A stretch of 64,000 nt of DNA from Streptomyces sp. GSL17-111 (GCF_037911585.1 NZ_JBAJNS010000001.1:123501-187500), one strand, 5' to 3'. Shown: positions 1-8,215, counted from the first letter of the stretch. Numbers and translations: made by a program. The notes: generated from the letters alone by a model not told the origin.

Positions 1-1160
1 CGGTCGAAGACGGTGGGTCGCAGGTACGTGCCTCCGGTCTCCGTCAGGGTGCGTTCACCGCCGGTCCGCAGTCGCGCCCCGGCGTCGAGGGCGGCGTGGA
101 CGTGTCCGAGCACGCGGTCGAGGTGCTCCTCACCGGCCAGTGCGCCCATCTCGGTCGAGGGGTCCAGGGGGTCGCCGACGCGCAGGGCCCGGGCCCGTTC
201 GACGACCGCTTCCGTGACGCGTTCGGCGATGGAGGAGTGCACCAGCAGCCGGGAGGGCGCGGTGCACATCTCCCCCTGGTTGAAGAAGATCCCCCAGGCC
301 GCCGTGGCGGCGGCGGTCTCCAGGTCGGGGGCGTCGGGCAGGATGATGTTCGGGGACTTGCCGCCCAGTTCGAGCCAGACGCGCTTGAGGTTGGAGTCGG
401 CGGCGTAGCGCAGGTAGTGACGCCCCACGGCCGTGGAGCCGGTGAAGGCGAGCACGTCGACACCGGGGTGCAGCCCGAGGGCCCGGCCGGTGACGGGCCC
501 TTCGCCGTTGACGACGTTGAGGACGCCGGGCGGCAGCCCCGCCTCACCGGCGATCCGGGCCAGGTGCAGGGCGGAGAGGGGGCTTCGCTCGGAGGGCTTG
601 AGCACGACCGAGCAGCCGGCCGCCAGGGCGGGGGCGATCTTCCATCCCGCCAGCGTCAGCGGGAAGTTCCAGGGCACGACCGCGCCCACGACGCCGCCGG
701 GTTCGCGGGTGACGAGGGCGAGCGCGTCGGGTGCGGTGTGCGGGGACGCGTCGGTGAGCTTGTCGGCCAGTTGCCCGTACCAGCGGAAGGTGGCGATCAG
801 GGCGCGCAGCTCGACGTCGAGGGCGTCCGTGATCGGCTTGCCCATCTCCAGACTGACGGTGAGCGCGAGGTCCGCGCGCCGCTCCTCGACGAGGTCGGCG
901 ACGCGGGTGAGGACACGTCCGCGTTCGGCGGGTGCGAGCCGGGGCCAGGGGCCGTCGTCGAAGGCCCGGCGGGCGGCGGCGACGGCCCGGTCGACGTCGT
1001 CCGCACCCCCGTCGGCCACCTCGGCCAGCGGTCGCCCGTCCCGTGGCGAGACCACGGTGAACGTGCGGCCTCCCGCGTGGGCGGAACCGTCGATGAGGTG
1101 TGAGCCGTCCGGGCGGAGCGTCCCGGCCCGGCGTATCCAGACGTCGTGCGTGGCGTCCAC
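1..1160 (-). CDS. Aldehyde dehydrogenase, PuuC-like (3' end cut by window edge)
   Basis: NAD(P)-dependent aldehyde dehydrogenase oxidising an aldehyde to its acid in the cytosol. About 386 residues are visible of a usual 490-500; the C-terminus lies beyond base 1. The fold is complete up to the catalytic centre: PWNFP (Asn165), VLKPS (Lys188), ELGGKSP (Glu264) and GEMCTAPSR (nucleophile Cys299). The N-terminus (HDVW, then a gap, then LIDG) resembles gamma-glutamyl-gamma-aminobutyraldehyde dehydrogenase PuuC more than the other three dehydrogenases here. The GTG start follows GGAGG at 8 bases. Its promoter region holds an inverted repeat (1185-1202) that recurs upstream of the neighbouring operon and ligase gene. 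The family is certain; the substrate is inference. Confidence 0.9.
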   Translation of the reverse strand, partial: MDATHDVWIRRAGTLRPDGSHLIDGSAHAGGRTFTVVSPRDGRPLAEVADGGADDVDRAVAAARRAFDDGPWPRLAPAERGRVLTRVADLVEERRADLALTVSLEMGKPITDALDVELRALIATFRWYGQLADKLTDASPHTAPDALALVTREPGGVVGAVVPWNFPLTLAGWKIAPALAAGCSVVLKPSERSPLSALHLARIAGEAGLPPGVLNVVNGEGPVTGRALGLHPGVDVLAFTGSTAVGRHYLRYAADSNLKRVWLELGGKSPNIILPDAPDLETAAATAAWGIFFNQGEMCTAPSRLLVHSSIAERVTEAVVERARALRVGDPLDPSTEMGALAGEEHLDRVLGHVHAALDAGARLRTGGERTLTETGGTYLRPTVFD

Positions 1161-1184
1161 CGTGGGCCTCCTGTCGTGGAAAAG

Positions 1185-1202
1185 TCGTTTCGGGTCAAAC
1201 GA
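1185..1202. promoter_or_regulatory. Operator-like inverted repeat, copy 1
   Basis: TCGTTT and AAACGA form perfect 6-bp arms around a 6-bp centre, 25 bp before the start of the PuuC-like dehydrogenase. The same pattern recurs at 6170-6187. The likely binder is the adjacent TetR protein (1272-1931); that assignment is inference. Confidence 0.5.
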
Positions 1203-1271
1203 TGTAGTCGTCGGGGTGGGCGGAGGTCCGCCCGGCACGGGCCGTGCCGAGGGTTCAGCGGTGCCCCCGGG

Positions 1272-1931
1272 TCAGCTCCCGGCCCGGTCCTCGGCGTCGG
1301 AGGCGTCGGAGGCGTCGGAGGCGTCGGAGGCGTCGGAGGCCAGGTTCGTCAGCAGCGACCGCAGCTCCGCCAGCGCCTCTTCGGTCACCTCCCGCTCACC
1401 GAAGACGAGCTGGTGCAGCACCAGCCCCTCCAGCGCGGCGAAGACGAGCCGGGACAGGCCCCGGTCGACCGGCCGGGACAACACCCGGGCCAGATCACGT
1501 CGCGCCGTCTCGAAGTACTCCTCGTACAGGGCGCGGAGCTGCGGCATCAGCTCCGGCCTGCGCCGGCTCTCCAGCAGCAGTTCGTACTGGAAGGCCTGGA
1601 GGTCCGGGCCGGTCACCACCAGCTCCCCCAGCTTCGCGGCGAAGTCGTCCGCCGTGCCGCCGCCGGTGCCGAGGGCGTTGACGTTCAGCGAGGAGCGGAC
1701 GGCGTGGTCGACGGCCTCCTCGATCAGCGCGTCCCGGGAGCCGAAGTGGTGGACGACGAGCCCGTGGGTGACGCCCGCCTCCTCGGCGACGGCCCGGTAG
1801 GTCAGCTTGCGCAAGCCGCCCCGGGCCACCACGCGGACGGCTGCGTCCAGCAGGGCGACCCGGCCCGAACCGTAGTTGGTGATCCGCTTGCGCGGGCTGC
1901 GTTCACCGGTGGGCTCGACGGGATCGGTCAT
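1272..1931 (-). CDS. TetR-family transcriptional regulator with an SDA-repeat tail
   Basis: A 219-residue dimeric repressor-type protein. Residues about 20-70 form the TetR helix-turn-helix, including LTYRAVAEEAGVTHGLVVHHF, with the usual GSRDALI segment after it. The C-terminal half is the ligand-binding helical domain (TetR_C_6-like, often seen next to catabolic genes). It is the last gene of the 6044-to-1272 operon, 27 bp after the FAH-family gene, so it probably controls that operon and perhaps the dehydrogenase and ligase genes that share its putative operator. The C-terminus is odd: five exact 9-bp repeats (1293-1337) encode consecutive Ser-Asp-Ala triplets, probably a disordered acidic tail. 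Confidence 0.9.
   Translation of the reverse strand: MTDPVEPTGERSPRKRITNYGSGRVALLDAAVRVVARGGLRKLTYRAVAEEAGVTHGLVVHHFGSRDALIEEAVDHAVRSSLNVNALGTGGGTADDFAAKLGELVVTGPDLQAFQYELLLESRRRPELMPQLRALYEEYFETARRDLARVLSRPVDRGLSRLVFAALEGLVLHQLVFGEREVTEEALAELRSLLTNLASDASDASDASDASDAEDRAGS
1293..1337. repeat. Five tandem 9-bp repeats inside the TetR gene
   Basis: The unit GGCGTCGGA occurs five times head to tail without mismatch. It is in frame, so copy-number change adds or removes Ser-Asp-Ala without breaking the protein. It is a coding microsatellite, not a CRISPR array, because there are no spacers. Confidence 0.95.
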
Positions 1932-1958
1932 GCCGCCGACCCTACCGGCGGCCCCCGC

Positions 1959-2804
1959 TCAGCGCCTGGGCGGTCTGATCCCCCGGAACTCCCAGTCACC
2001 GCCGAGCGCGGTCGACAGCACCTCCTCGGACGCGGTCGGCTGCGCCCCGACGTCGGCCCGGACGGGGGTGGGGCCGGTGACGACGTGGTTGGTGAGGGTG
2101 CCCAGCCCCTCGACCTCCACCTCGACGACGTCACCGGGACGCACGGGCCGGGAGTTGGCCGGGGTGCCGGACAGCAGGACGTCGCCGGGGTACAGCGTGA
2201 TGGTGCGGGCGATGTCGGCGACGAGGTAGTGCATGTCCCACGTCATCTCGTCGGTGGAGCCGTCCTGCACGGTCTCGCCGTTGACGCGGGTGCGCAGCCG
2301 CTTGCCGCGGAAGTCCCAGTCGGTGACCAGCCCGGGGCCGAGCGGGCACAGCGTGTCGGAGCCCTTGACGCGGAGCATGGACCCGGCGTCGGTGTCCCGG
2401 AAGTCGTGCAGGCCGTAGTCGTTGGCCACGGTGTAGCCGGCGATGTACTCCCCCGCGTGCTCCGGGGCGACGTTGCGGGCGGTCCTCCCGATGACGATGG
2501 CGACCTCCCCCTCGTAGTTGAGCCACGCGCAGCCCTCGGGACGGACGACCGCGCCCCGGTGGCCGTTCAGCGCCGAGGTCGGCTTGTGGAAGTAGGTGGG
2601 GGTGTCGGGCAGCCCGATGCCGAACTCCTCGACCCGGCTGCGGTGGTTGAGGTGGACGGCGATCACCTTGGAGGGGACGACCGGCGGCAGGTGGTGGGCG
2701 TCCTCGACGCGGACGCGGCGTCCGTCCCCGGCGACCAGGTCGTCGCCGTCGCGGACGGTCTCCACGGCTGCGCCGTCGAGGAGGATGCGGCGGTACTCGG
2801 GCAT
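1959..2804 (-). CDS. Fumarylacetoacetate hydrolase family, HpaG/HpcE-type isomerase/decarboxylase
   Basis: A 281-residue protein of the FAH superfamily, which includes 5-oxopent-3-ene-1,2,5-tricarboxylate decarboxylase/isomerase of homoprotocatechuate breakdown. The core starts near residue 48 (SKVIAVHLNHRSR, then PTYFHKPTSAL). It carries the metal-binding glutamates in NYEGEVAIVIG, the NDYGLHDFRD segment and the GDVLLSGTPA loop near residue 205. It lies 24 bp downstream of the ring-cleavage dioxygenase in one operon, which fits a lower-pathway step after ring opening. A hydratase role (HpaH also belongs to this superfamily) cannot be ruled out. Confidence 0.88.
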   Translation of the reverse strand: MPEYRRILLDGAAVETVRDGDDLVAGDGRRVRVEDAHHLPPVVPSKVIAVHLNHRSRVEEFGIGLPDTPTYFHKPTSALNGHRGAVVRPEGCAWLNYEGEVAIVIGRTARNVAPEHAGEYIAGYTVANDYGLHDFRDTDAGSMLRVKGSDTLCPLGPGLVTDWDFRGKRLRTRVNGETVQDGSTDEMTWDMHYLVADIARTITLYPGDVLLSGTPANSRPVRPGDVVEVEVEGLGTLTNHVVTGPTPVRADVGAQPTASEEVLSTALGGDWEFRGIRPPRR

Positions 2805-2828
2805 GGCGGAAGCCTTTCGGGAGGCGGT

Positions 2829-3743
2829 CTAGGCAGCGGCGGGGTCGGAGGGGCGCGGGGCGGTCCAGCCACCGGCGGGCCGGTCGAACCAGAGCAGGAC
2901 CTGGCCGGTGCCCACGGAGTTCTCGTAGGCGCCGTACTGGCGCCCGGGCGCGGTGCACGCCTGCTCGCCGAGGGCCCCGGCCATCATCAGGTAGTGGAAG
3001 AACCGGGCCTCGGGCTTGTGGGTCCAGAACTCGTCCATGGTGTCGAGGACCCGGTCGTGTCGGCCCCCGGTCAGCCAGTCGATGCGCTGCTCGTCGGCCG
3101 CCCGCGCCTCGGGGGTGAAGATGTGGGACGGGTCGCTGGCCTCGTGGTCGCGCAGTTCGCGCAGCGGCCAGAACGTGTGCGAGAGCGCCCCGGAGGCGAT
3201 GACCAGGACGCGGCGGCCCGGCGTGGCGGCGATGCCGTCGGCCAGGGCGCGGCCGAGCCGCAGGTGGTCCTCCATGTCCCCGGTCTGGCAGACGCCGATG
3301 GTCACCCAGCGCTTGTCGGGCAGGCCCTCCCCGAGGTACTTCCACAGGTTCAGGGTGGCGTAGTAGATCGGCAGGTACGCGTCGTCGATCGGAGTGATCC
3401 AGGTGCCGTGTCGGTCGGCGAAGGAGGCGATGTTGCGGGCGAGTTCGGGGTCGCCGGGGAAGTCGTAGGGCATGCGGGACATGCCGCGCGGCAGTTCCTC
3501 GGAGGTGAACAGCCCGGCCCGGCGCGACTGGGCCGTCACGACGAACTCGACGGTGGTGGCCCAGTGCGAGTCGAGCACGACGACCGTGTCGTAGTCGTCG
3601 CGCGCGAAGACGTCCCGGCGCAGCTCCCGCAGCCCGGTGACGAGGGTGATCTCCTTGCCCTCGTTCAGCTCCCGCCTGGTCTCCTCGGGGAGCACGATGG
3701 TGGGGACGTGGGCGAGCAGTCCCGCCCCGGTGATCTCACCCAT
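2829..3743 (-). CDS. LigB-type (class III) extradiol dioxygenase, HpcB-like 3,4-dihydroxyphenylacetate 2,3-dioxygenase
   Basis: A 304-residue non-heme iron dioxygenase predicted to open a catechol ring next to the hydroxyls. Family landmarks are AHVPTIVLPE (N-terminal His), VVVLDSHWAT, EELPRGMSRM, IASGALSHTF and a C-terminal SVGTGQVLLWF. These match the order of motifs in enterobacterial HpcB (about 283 residues). The chosen ATG overlaps the stop of the upstream dehydrogenase by 8 bases, so translation is probably coupled; a longer in-frame reading upstream is only the antisense extension. This enzyme is unrelated in fold to the second ring-cleavage enzyme at 24786-25811. Family is firm; the exact catechol is inference from context. 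Confidence 0.9.
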   Translation of the reverse strand: MGEITGAGLLAHVPTIVLPEETRRELNEGKEITLVTGLRELRRDVFARDDYDTVVVLDSHWATTVEFVVTAQSRRAGLFTSEELPRGMSRMPYDFPGDPELARNIASFADRHGTWITPIDDAYLPIYYATLNLWKYLGEGLPDKRWVTIGVCQTGDMEDHLRLGRALADGIAATPGRRVLVIASGALSHTFWPLRELRDHEASDPSHIFTPEARAADEQRIDWLTGGRHDRVLDTMDEFWTHKPEARFFHYLMMAGALGEQACTAPGRQYGAYENSVGTGQVLLWFDRPAGGWTAPRPSDPAAA

Positions 3744-5199
3744 GGTCCTGCCATCCCTTCGGAGCGGTGACGGTGTTCTTGAGGTCGCAGAAGAAGTCGA
3801 AGCTCCAGATGCCCCCCTCGCGCCCGACGCCCGAGTGGCGGGAGCCGCCGAAGGGCGCCCGGAGGTCGCGGACGAAGAAGCAGTTGACCCAGACGGTGCC
3901 GGCCACCAGCCGTGCGGTGACACGGTCGGCGCGTTCCCGGTCGCCGGTGGCCAACGTGGCGGCCAGCCCGAAGCGGGTGTCGTTGGCCAGGCGGACGGCC
4001 TCGTCCTCGGTGCTGAACGTCTGCAGGGTCAGGACGGGGCCGAACACCTCCTCCTGGACGATCTCGGAGTCCTGCCGCACCCCGGTCAGGAGGGTGGGGG
4101 CGTAGTACTGCCCCTGGCCGCGGTGGCCGCCGATGACGGCGCGCGCGCCGTCCGCGCGGGCGCGCTGGACGAAGCCGTCGATCTTCTCCAGCTGCCGGGG
4201 ATGGATGGTGGGGCCGATGTCGGTGCCCTCCTCGCGCGGGTCGCCCTGCCGGAGCCCGGAGGCCTTGGCGACGAAGCGGTGCAGGAACTCCTCGGCGACG
4301 GCCTCCTCCACCAGGAGTCGGGTGGCCGCCAGGCAGACCTGGCCCGCGTTGTCGTACTGCTCGACGGCGAGGTCGACGGCCAGGTCCAGGTCGGCGTCGG
4401 CGAAGACCAGCAGCGGGGACTTACCGCCCAGTTCGAGGCTGAGCGGGGTGAGGTTCGCGGCGGCCCGCGCCGCGATGTGCCGCGCGGTCGGCACCGAGCC
4501 GGTGAAGCTGATGCGACGCACGTCGGGGTGGCCGGTGAGGGCGTCGCCGATCTCGGCCCCGTACCCCTGCACGACGTTCAGGACGCCGGGCGGGAGCCCG
4601 GCCTCGGCGGCGATGTCGGCGAGCAGGGAGGCGGTCAGCGGGGTCCACTCGGCGGGCTTGAGGACGACCGTGTTCCCGGCGGCGAGAGCCGGGGCGATCT
4701 TCCAGGTGGCGAGCATCAGCGGCGCGTTCCACGGGGTGATGAGCACGCACGGGCCGGCCGGATCCCAGGTGACGTGGTTGGCGTGGTCGCGGGTGGTGAA
4801 GTCCTCGTGCTCCAGGCCGAGGAGCTGGTCGGCGAAGAACCGGAAGTTGTGGGCGACGCGCGGCATGACGCCACGACGGTGCGAGCGCAGCAACGCGCCG
4901 TTGTCCGTCGTCTCGACGAGGGCGAGCTCCTCGGTGCGCCGCTGCACCCCGTCGGCGACGGCGTGCAGCAGCCGGGCCCGTTCCGCGCGGGGGGTGGCGG
5001 CCCAGCCGGGGAAGGCGGCCTTGGCGGCGGCCACGGCGGCGGCGGCCTCCATCGCCGTGGCCCGGGAGATCTCCCCGAGGGATGCGCCGTCGATGGGTGA
5101 GACGTCGGTGAAGGTGTCGGTGGAGGCGACGCGTTCGCCGCCGATCCAGTGCCGGGTGTCGACGGCGACCCCGGCGACGGTGGTGAGGTGTGCGCTCAT
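3736..5199 (-). CDS. Aldehyde dehydrogenase, probably acting on a ring-cleavage semialdehyde
   Basis: A 487-residue NAD-dependent dehydrogenase. Catalytic landmarks: TPWNAP (Asn158), VVLKPAEWTP (Lys181), LELGGKSP (Glu256) and NAGQVC (Cys289). The ATG is preceded by AGGAG. It sits directly upstream of, and overlaps, the LigB-type dioxygenase gene, the arrangement expected of 5-carboxymethyl-2-hydroxymuconate semialdehyde dehydrogenase (HpaE/HpcC), which oxidises the aldehyde made by ring opening. HWIGGERV, VLKPAEWTPL and the C-terminal FGGSRHSGVGREGG also resemble the second HpaE candidate at 25832-27331. Confidence 0.9.
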   Translation of the reverse strand: MSAHLTTVAGVAVDTRHWIGGERVASTDTFTDVSPIDGASLGEISRATAMEAAAAVAAAKAAFPGWAATPRAERARLLHAVADGVQRRTEELALVETTDNGALLRSHRRGVMPRVAHNFRFFADQLLGLEHEDFTTRDHANHVTWDPAGPCVLITPWNAPLMLATWKIAPALAAGNTVVLKPAEWTPLTASLLADIAAEAGLPPGVLNVVQGYGAEIGDALTGHPDVRRISFTGSVPTARHIAARAAANLTPLSLELGGKSPLLVFADADLDLAVDLAVEQYDNAGQVCLAATRLLVEEAVAEEFLHRFVAKASGLRQGDPREEGTDIGPTIHPRQLEKIDGFVQRARADGARAVIGGHRGQGQYYAPTLLTGVRQDSEIVQEEVFGPVLTLQTFSTEDEAVRLANDTRFGLAATLATGDRERADRVTARLVAGTVWVNCFFVRDLRAPFGGSRHSGVGREGGIWSFDFFCDLKNTVTAPKGWQDHG

Positions 5200-5236
5200 G
5201 GCCTTGGGCTCCTGAGGGTCGTGCGGTGGGATGCGG

Positions 5237-6044
5237 TCACCGGGCGCCGGACGTGTGCGACTCCAGGAGCCGTCCGCCGTCCCACACCACGCCGACCTGC
5301 CGGTAGTAGGCGGCGATCGGCTCGCGGATCTCCAGTCGGGCCAGTTCCTCGGTGGGTGCCTCGAACAGGTCCAGTTCGGCCTCCCCCACCCAGGCCTGAC
5401 CGGCCTCGAACGAGGCGGCGCCGGACTCGACCAGTTCGTCCAGGGCCAGGCCACCGCCCTTCTCGATCGAGGGCAGCCACCGGTGGTGGGCCATGGGGTG
5501 GCTGTTGACGAAGCCGTTGTGCTCGGACGGCGCGCGCAGGGTGACCACGGCCTGCGCGAGCCGCCGGTCGGCCGCGGCGAGCGTCGCGCCGAACCGGGCC
5601 CCGGCCGCGATGCGCGGGGCGGGTCCGTAGGGGTGGGGGCGGGTCTGGTGGATGGAGCCGAGCTTCTTGGGATAGCCCTGGTGCAGTCCGCGCGCGAGGG
5701 CGAAGTCCTTGTCGACCCAGATGTACACGCAGCGGGTGTAGGTCCGCCCCCGGTAGGCACAGCGGACGACCGCGAACGCCTCCTTGTACTGGGCGAGCAC
5801 CGGATCGAGCAGCTTCCCGGCCCGAGGTGGAGCAGGACTGCCAGTCGGCCCAGATCAGGGCGACGGCGCCGGGGTCCTCCTCGGCGAGTTCCAGCGGGGC
5901 GGGCAGCAGTTCGCGGACGCGGGCGGGGTCGGTGCGGTACTCGACGGTCAGCAGGTCGCCGGAGTAGTGCCACGGGGGCGTGGGGATGAGCGACGAGTCA
6001 CCCGTCGGGGTCTTGGGGTGGAGGAATCCACGGAGGCGGGTCAC
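5237..6044 (-). pseudogene. Acetoacetate-decarboxylase-family protein, interrupted by a +1 frameshift
   Basis: The two halves of one acetoacetate decarboxylase-like protein lie in different frames. From a GTG at 6044 (after AAGGAG) the first about 75 residues read to IWADWQSCS. The rest, from ELLDPVLAQYKEAF through QGYPKKLGSIH (the family's active-site lysine region) to the stop at 5237, is in another frame. Total length, 808 bases, is one more than a multiple of three; removing one base in the AGCTTCCC stretch at 5811-5818 restores a 268-residue protein. Both halves keep normal Streptomyces codon bias, so the lesion is recent or a sequencing error. It is the first gene of the ring-cleavage operon; its chemical step there is unknown. 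Confidence 0.8.
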
Positions 6045-6169
6045 GGAGGCTCCTTGCGGGACGGGGCGGCCGGGGCGGGCTGACGGAGGCTGCGGCCCGG
6101 GGGTGACGGACGGCGGGGCACGTCGACGCGTGCGGGGTGGCCGGCGACGGCGCGAAGGCGCCTCGTCAA

Positions 6170-6187
6170 TCGTTTGGCTCCAAACAA
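6170..6187. promoter_or_regulatory. Operator-like inverted repeat, copy 2
   Basis: TCGTTTGGCTCCAAACAA matches the repeat at 1185-1202 in both arms and spacing (TCGTTT-N6-AAAC[G/A]A). It contains a perfect 14-bp palindrome, GTTTGGCTCCAAAC, at 6172-6185. It lies in the 362-bp divergent region between the ring-cleavage operon (start 6044) and the glutamine-synthetase-like gene (start 6407), where one regulator could control both. Confidence 0.55.
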
Positions 6188-6219
6188 GATAGGAAGGAGC
6201 GCCCCCCGGGGTCAATAGC

Positions 6220-6233
6220 TATCCGGATGGATA
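6220..6233. promoter_or_regulatory. Second inverted repeat in the divergent promoter region
   Basis: TATCCGGATGGATA has 5-bp perfect arms around a 4-bp centre, 33 bp to the right of the first repeat and about 170 bp before the ligase start. It lies in an AT-richer patch, as expected of a promoter/operator. The binder is unknown. The rest of 6045-6406 holds no convincing gene. Confidence 0.35.
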
Positions 6234-6406
6234 AATTTCTCGGCCGTACCCCTTGTGGGACCACGGCGGCCGTCTCTACGTTGGGCACACCGAAGCCGTG
6301 CGCCGCCTCCTGCCCCGCGCAGTCCGAGGCCGCCCCCTTCTTCCATCACCCTGATCTCCCCCGGAGCCCACGGGCCTGGGGCACCCGTTTCCCCGAGGAG
6401 CCACCG

Positions 6407-7759
6407 GTGAGCGCAACCGACCCCGCAGCCGTCCGTCGTCGCGTGGAGCAACTGGCCGCCGAGGGCATCGACGTCGTCCGGGTGACCTATCCCGACCTCA
6501 TCGGCACCGAACGGGCCCGGGACCTCCTGCTGGAGCACCTCCCGGCCGCCTGCGAGCACGGCCTGGCCTTCTGCCGCGCCGTCTACCACACGAGCCCGCA
6601 GGGCGACACGGTGCCGGTGCCCGGCGGGCTGGAGGCCGGACTGCCCGACATCTGCGTCACGCCCGACCTCGACACCCTGCGCCCGCTCCCCTGGGAGCCC
6701 GGGGTCGCCACCTGCCTCGGCGACGTCACGGACCCGGCCACCGGCCGACCCGCCCCGGAGTCCCCGCGCGAGTTGCTGCGGGCCGTTCTCGGCCGGTGCG
6801 CCGCCTACGGCCTGCACCCCGTCGTGGGGCCGGAGCTGGAGTACTACCTGTGCGACTCCGTCCCCGACGGCACCGGCTGGCGCCGCTACAGCGACGCGGC
6901 GGGCGTCATCTACACCGCCGGCCTGCGCGCGGACCCGGACAACCACCTGCTGCGCACCCTGCGGTCGCTGCGCGACACCGGCATCGGCGTCAGCGGCGGG
7001 AACCACGAGTACGACGGGGCGCAGTTCGAGATCAACCTGACCCACTCCGAAGCCGTCTCGGCGGCCGACCGCGCCTTCGCCTTCAAGGCCGCCGTCAAGG
7101 AACTCGCCCGCACGGAGGGGCGCCTGGCCACGTTCATGGCCAAGCCCTTCAACGACGCCGGCGGTTCGGGCTTCCACCTCCACCTGTCCTGCACCGACGA
7201 CCGGGGCGAGAACACCTTCGCCGACCGCGCCGGGCCGTACGGGCTGTCCGCCACCGCACGTCACGCGGTGGCGGGCGTCCTCGCCCACGCACCCGCGCTG
7301 GCCGCACTGGCCAACCCGACGGTCAACTCCTACAAGCGGTTCGGGCCCGACACGCTGGCGCCCTGGCTGATCGACTGGGGCCTGGACAACCGCAGCGCCA
7401 TGGTCCGCATCCCGCCCGAGCGCGACGCGGCCACCCGGTTCGAGGTGCGCCTGGGCGACGCGAGCGCCAATCCCTACCTGCTGATCGCCGGCACCATCGC
7501 CGCTGCCCTGCTCGGCATCGCGGCCGGGGAGGAGCCGCCCGCGCCTCTGGAGGGCTACGGCTACGACGCCGGGCGGGCCCCGCTCCTCCCGACGACCCTG
7601 TCGGACGCCCTGACCGCCCTGGAGGCGGACACGGCTCTGAGCGAGCTGCTCGGCAAGGACTTCACCGCCTCCTACCTGACGTACAAGCGCGACGAGATCG
7701 CCCGCTTCCGCCGCCACGTCACCGACTGGGAGTTCACCGAGTACGCCTACCACCTGTGA
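6407..7759 (+). CDS. Glutamine synthetase-like gamma-glutamyl ligase (PuuA/GlnA3/GlnA4 group)
   Basis: A 450-residue ATP-dependent ligase of the glutamine synthetase superfamily, expected to attach glutamate through its gamma-carboxyl to an amine. Catalytic-domain motifs are present: GGNHEYDGAQFEIN, GSGFHLHLS, NPTVNSYKRFGP and NRSAMVRIPPERD, ending with FEVRLGDASANPYL. The GTG is chosen because GAGGAG precedes it; upstream in-frame sequence is promoter. Housekeeping GlnA activity is less likely given the divergent motifs and catabolic context. The nearby PuuC-like dehydrogenase and shared operator suggest an amine-catabolic role (gamma-glutamylation, oxidation, aldehyde oxidation). The amine is unknown. 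Confidence 0.88.
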   Translation: MSATDPAAVRRRVEQLAAEGIDVVRVTYPDLIGTERARDLLLEHLPAACEHGLAFCRAVYHTSPQGDTVPVPGGLEAGLPDICVTPDLDTLRPLPWEPGVATCLGDVTDPATGRPAPESPRELLRAVLGRCAAYGLHPVVGPELEYYLCDSVPDGTGWRRYSDAAGVIYTAGLRADPDNHLLRTLRSLRDTGIGVSGGNHEYDGAQFEINLTHSEAVSAADRAFAFKAAVKELARTEGRLATFMAKPFNDAGGSGFHLHLSCTDDRGENTFADRAGPYGLSATARHAVAGVLAHAPALAALANPTVNSYKRFGPDTLAPWLIDWGLDNRSAMVRIPPERDAATRFEVRLGDASANPYLLIAGTIAAALLGIAAGEEPPAPLEGYGYDAGRAPLLPTTLSDALTALEADTALSELLGKDFTASYLTYKRDEIARFRRHVTDWEFTEYAYHL

Positions 7760-7766
7760 CACACCA

Positions 7767-7807
7767 CGGCCCGTCCCCCGTCGCTCGGCGCGACGGGGGA
7801 CGGGCCG
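7767..7807. terminator. Bidirectional hairpin terminator
   Basis: A perfect 17-bp GC stem (7767-7783 with 7791-7807) and 7-nt loop, followed by TTT, lies between the convergent ligase gene and the NTF2-fold gene. Confidence 0.85.
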
Positions 7808-7828
7808 TTTCCGGTGCTGCCGGGGGTG

Positions 7829-8215
7829 TCAGTCGCCGTCGTGGCGGAAGAAGGTCTTCCCGGCGATCCGCCAGGTGCCGTCCGCCCGGACCAGGGAGAA
7901 GTGGTTGGTGAAGTCGTGGCCCTGGTAGCCGAACTCCTCCAGCACCGCGACGGCCACGTCGCCGCTCACCTCGACCGAGCGGATGGTGTACCGGTAGGAC
8001 GGCACCCAGCGGGCCGTGTCCGTGTCGGCCGCGACCACCTCGCAGAACGCCTCGATCGGGGCGGAGACGAACTCCGGGCCCAGGTAGCCCCACATGTGGG
8101 CGTCCGGGCGGAAGGCGGCCCGGACGGCCGCCGGGTCCGCCGCGCTCACCGCCGTCACGTAGGCCTCGACGGCGGACCGGACGCCCTCGTGCGCCACCGG
8201 GTGCTGCTCACTCAT
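7829..8215 (-). CDS. NTF2-fold protein, SnoaL/lumazine-binding-like
   Basis: A 128-residue single-domain protein with the cone-shaped NTF2-like fold. The pattern is helical N-terminus with VEAYVTAVSAADPAAVRAAF, HMWGYLG, then beta strands GDVAVAVLEEFGYQGHDFTNHFSLV and DGTWRIAGKTFF. This order is typical of the putative lumazine-binding family (DUF4440/SnoaL relatives), small cyclases, isomerases, hydratases or ligand binders of cytosolic metabolism. It begins 13 bp after the dehydrogenase at 8228-9691 and is the last gene of the ABC transporter operon. It may supply a missing isomerase or hydratase step, but no catalytic residue can be assigned. Confidence 0.85.
   Translation of the reverse strand: MSEQHPVAHEGVRSAVEAYVTAVSAADPAAVRAAFRPDAHMWGYLGPEFVSAPIEAFCEVVAADTDTARWVPSYRYTIRSVEVSGDVAVAVLEEFGYQGHDFTNHFSLVRADGTWRIAGKTFFRHDGD

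Noticed and set aside
1293..1337. Short tandem repeats as a CRISPR array
   Set aside because: No spacers, 9-bp units, in-frame coding; no cas genes.
1146..3770. Very long plus-strand open frame (874 codons) opposite the TetR, FAH and dioxygenase genes
   Set aside because: It is the antisense shadow of GC-rich genes: Gly/Val/Asp-rich with no domain, while the minus-strand frames have clear family motifs and ribosome binding sites.
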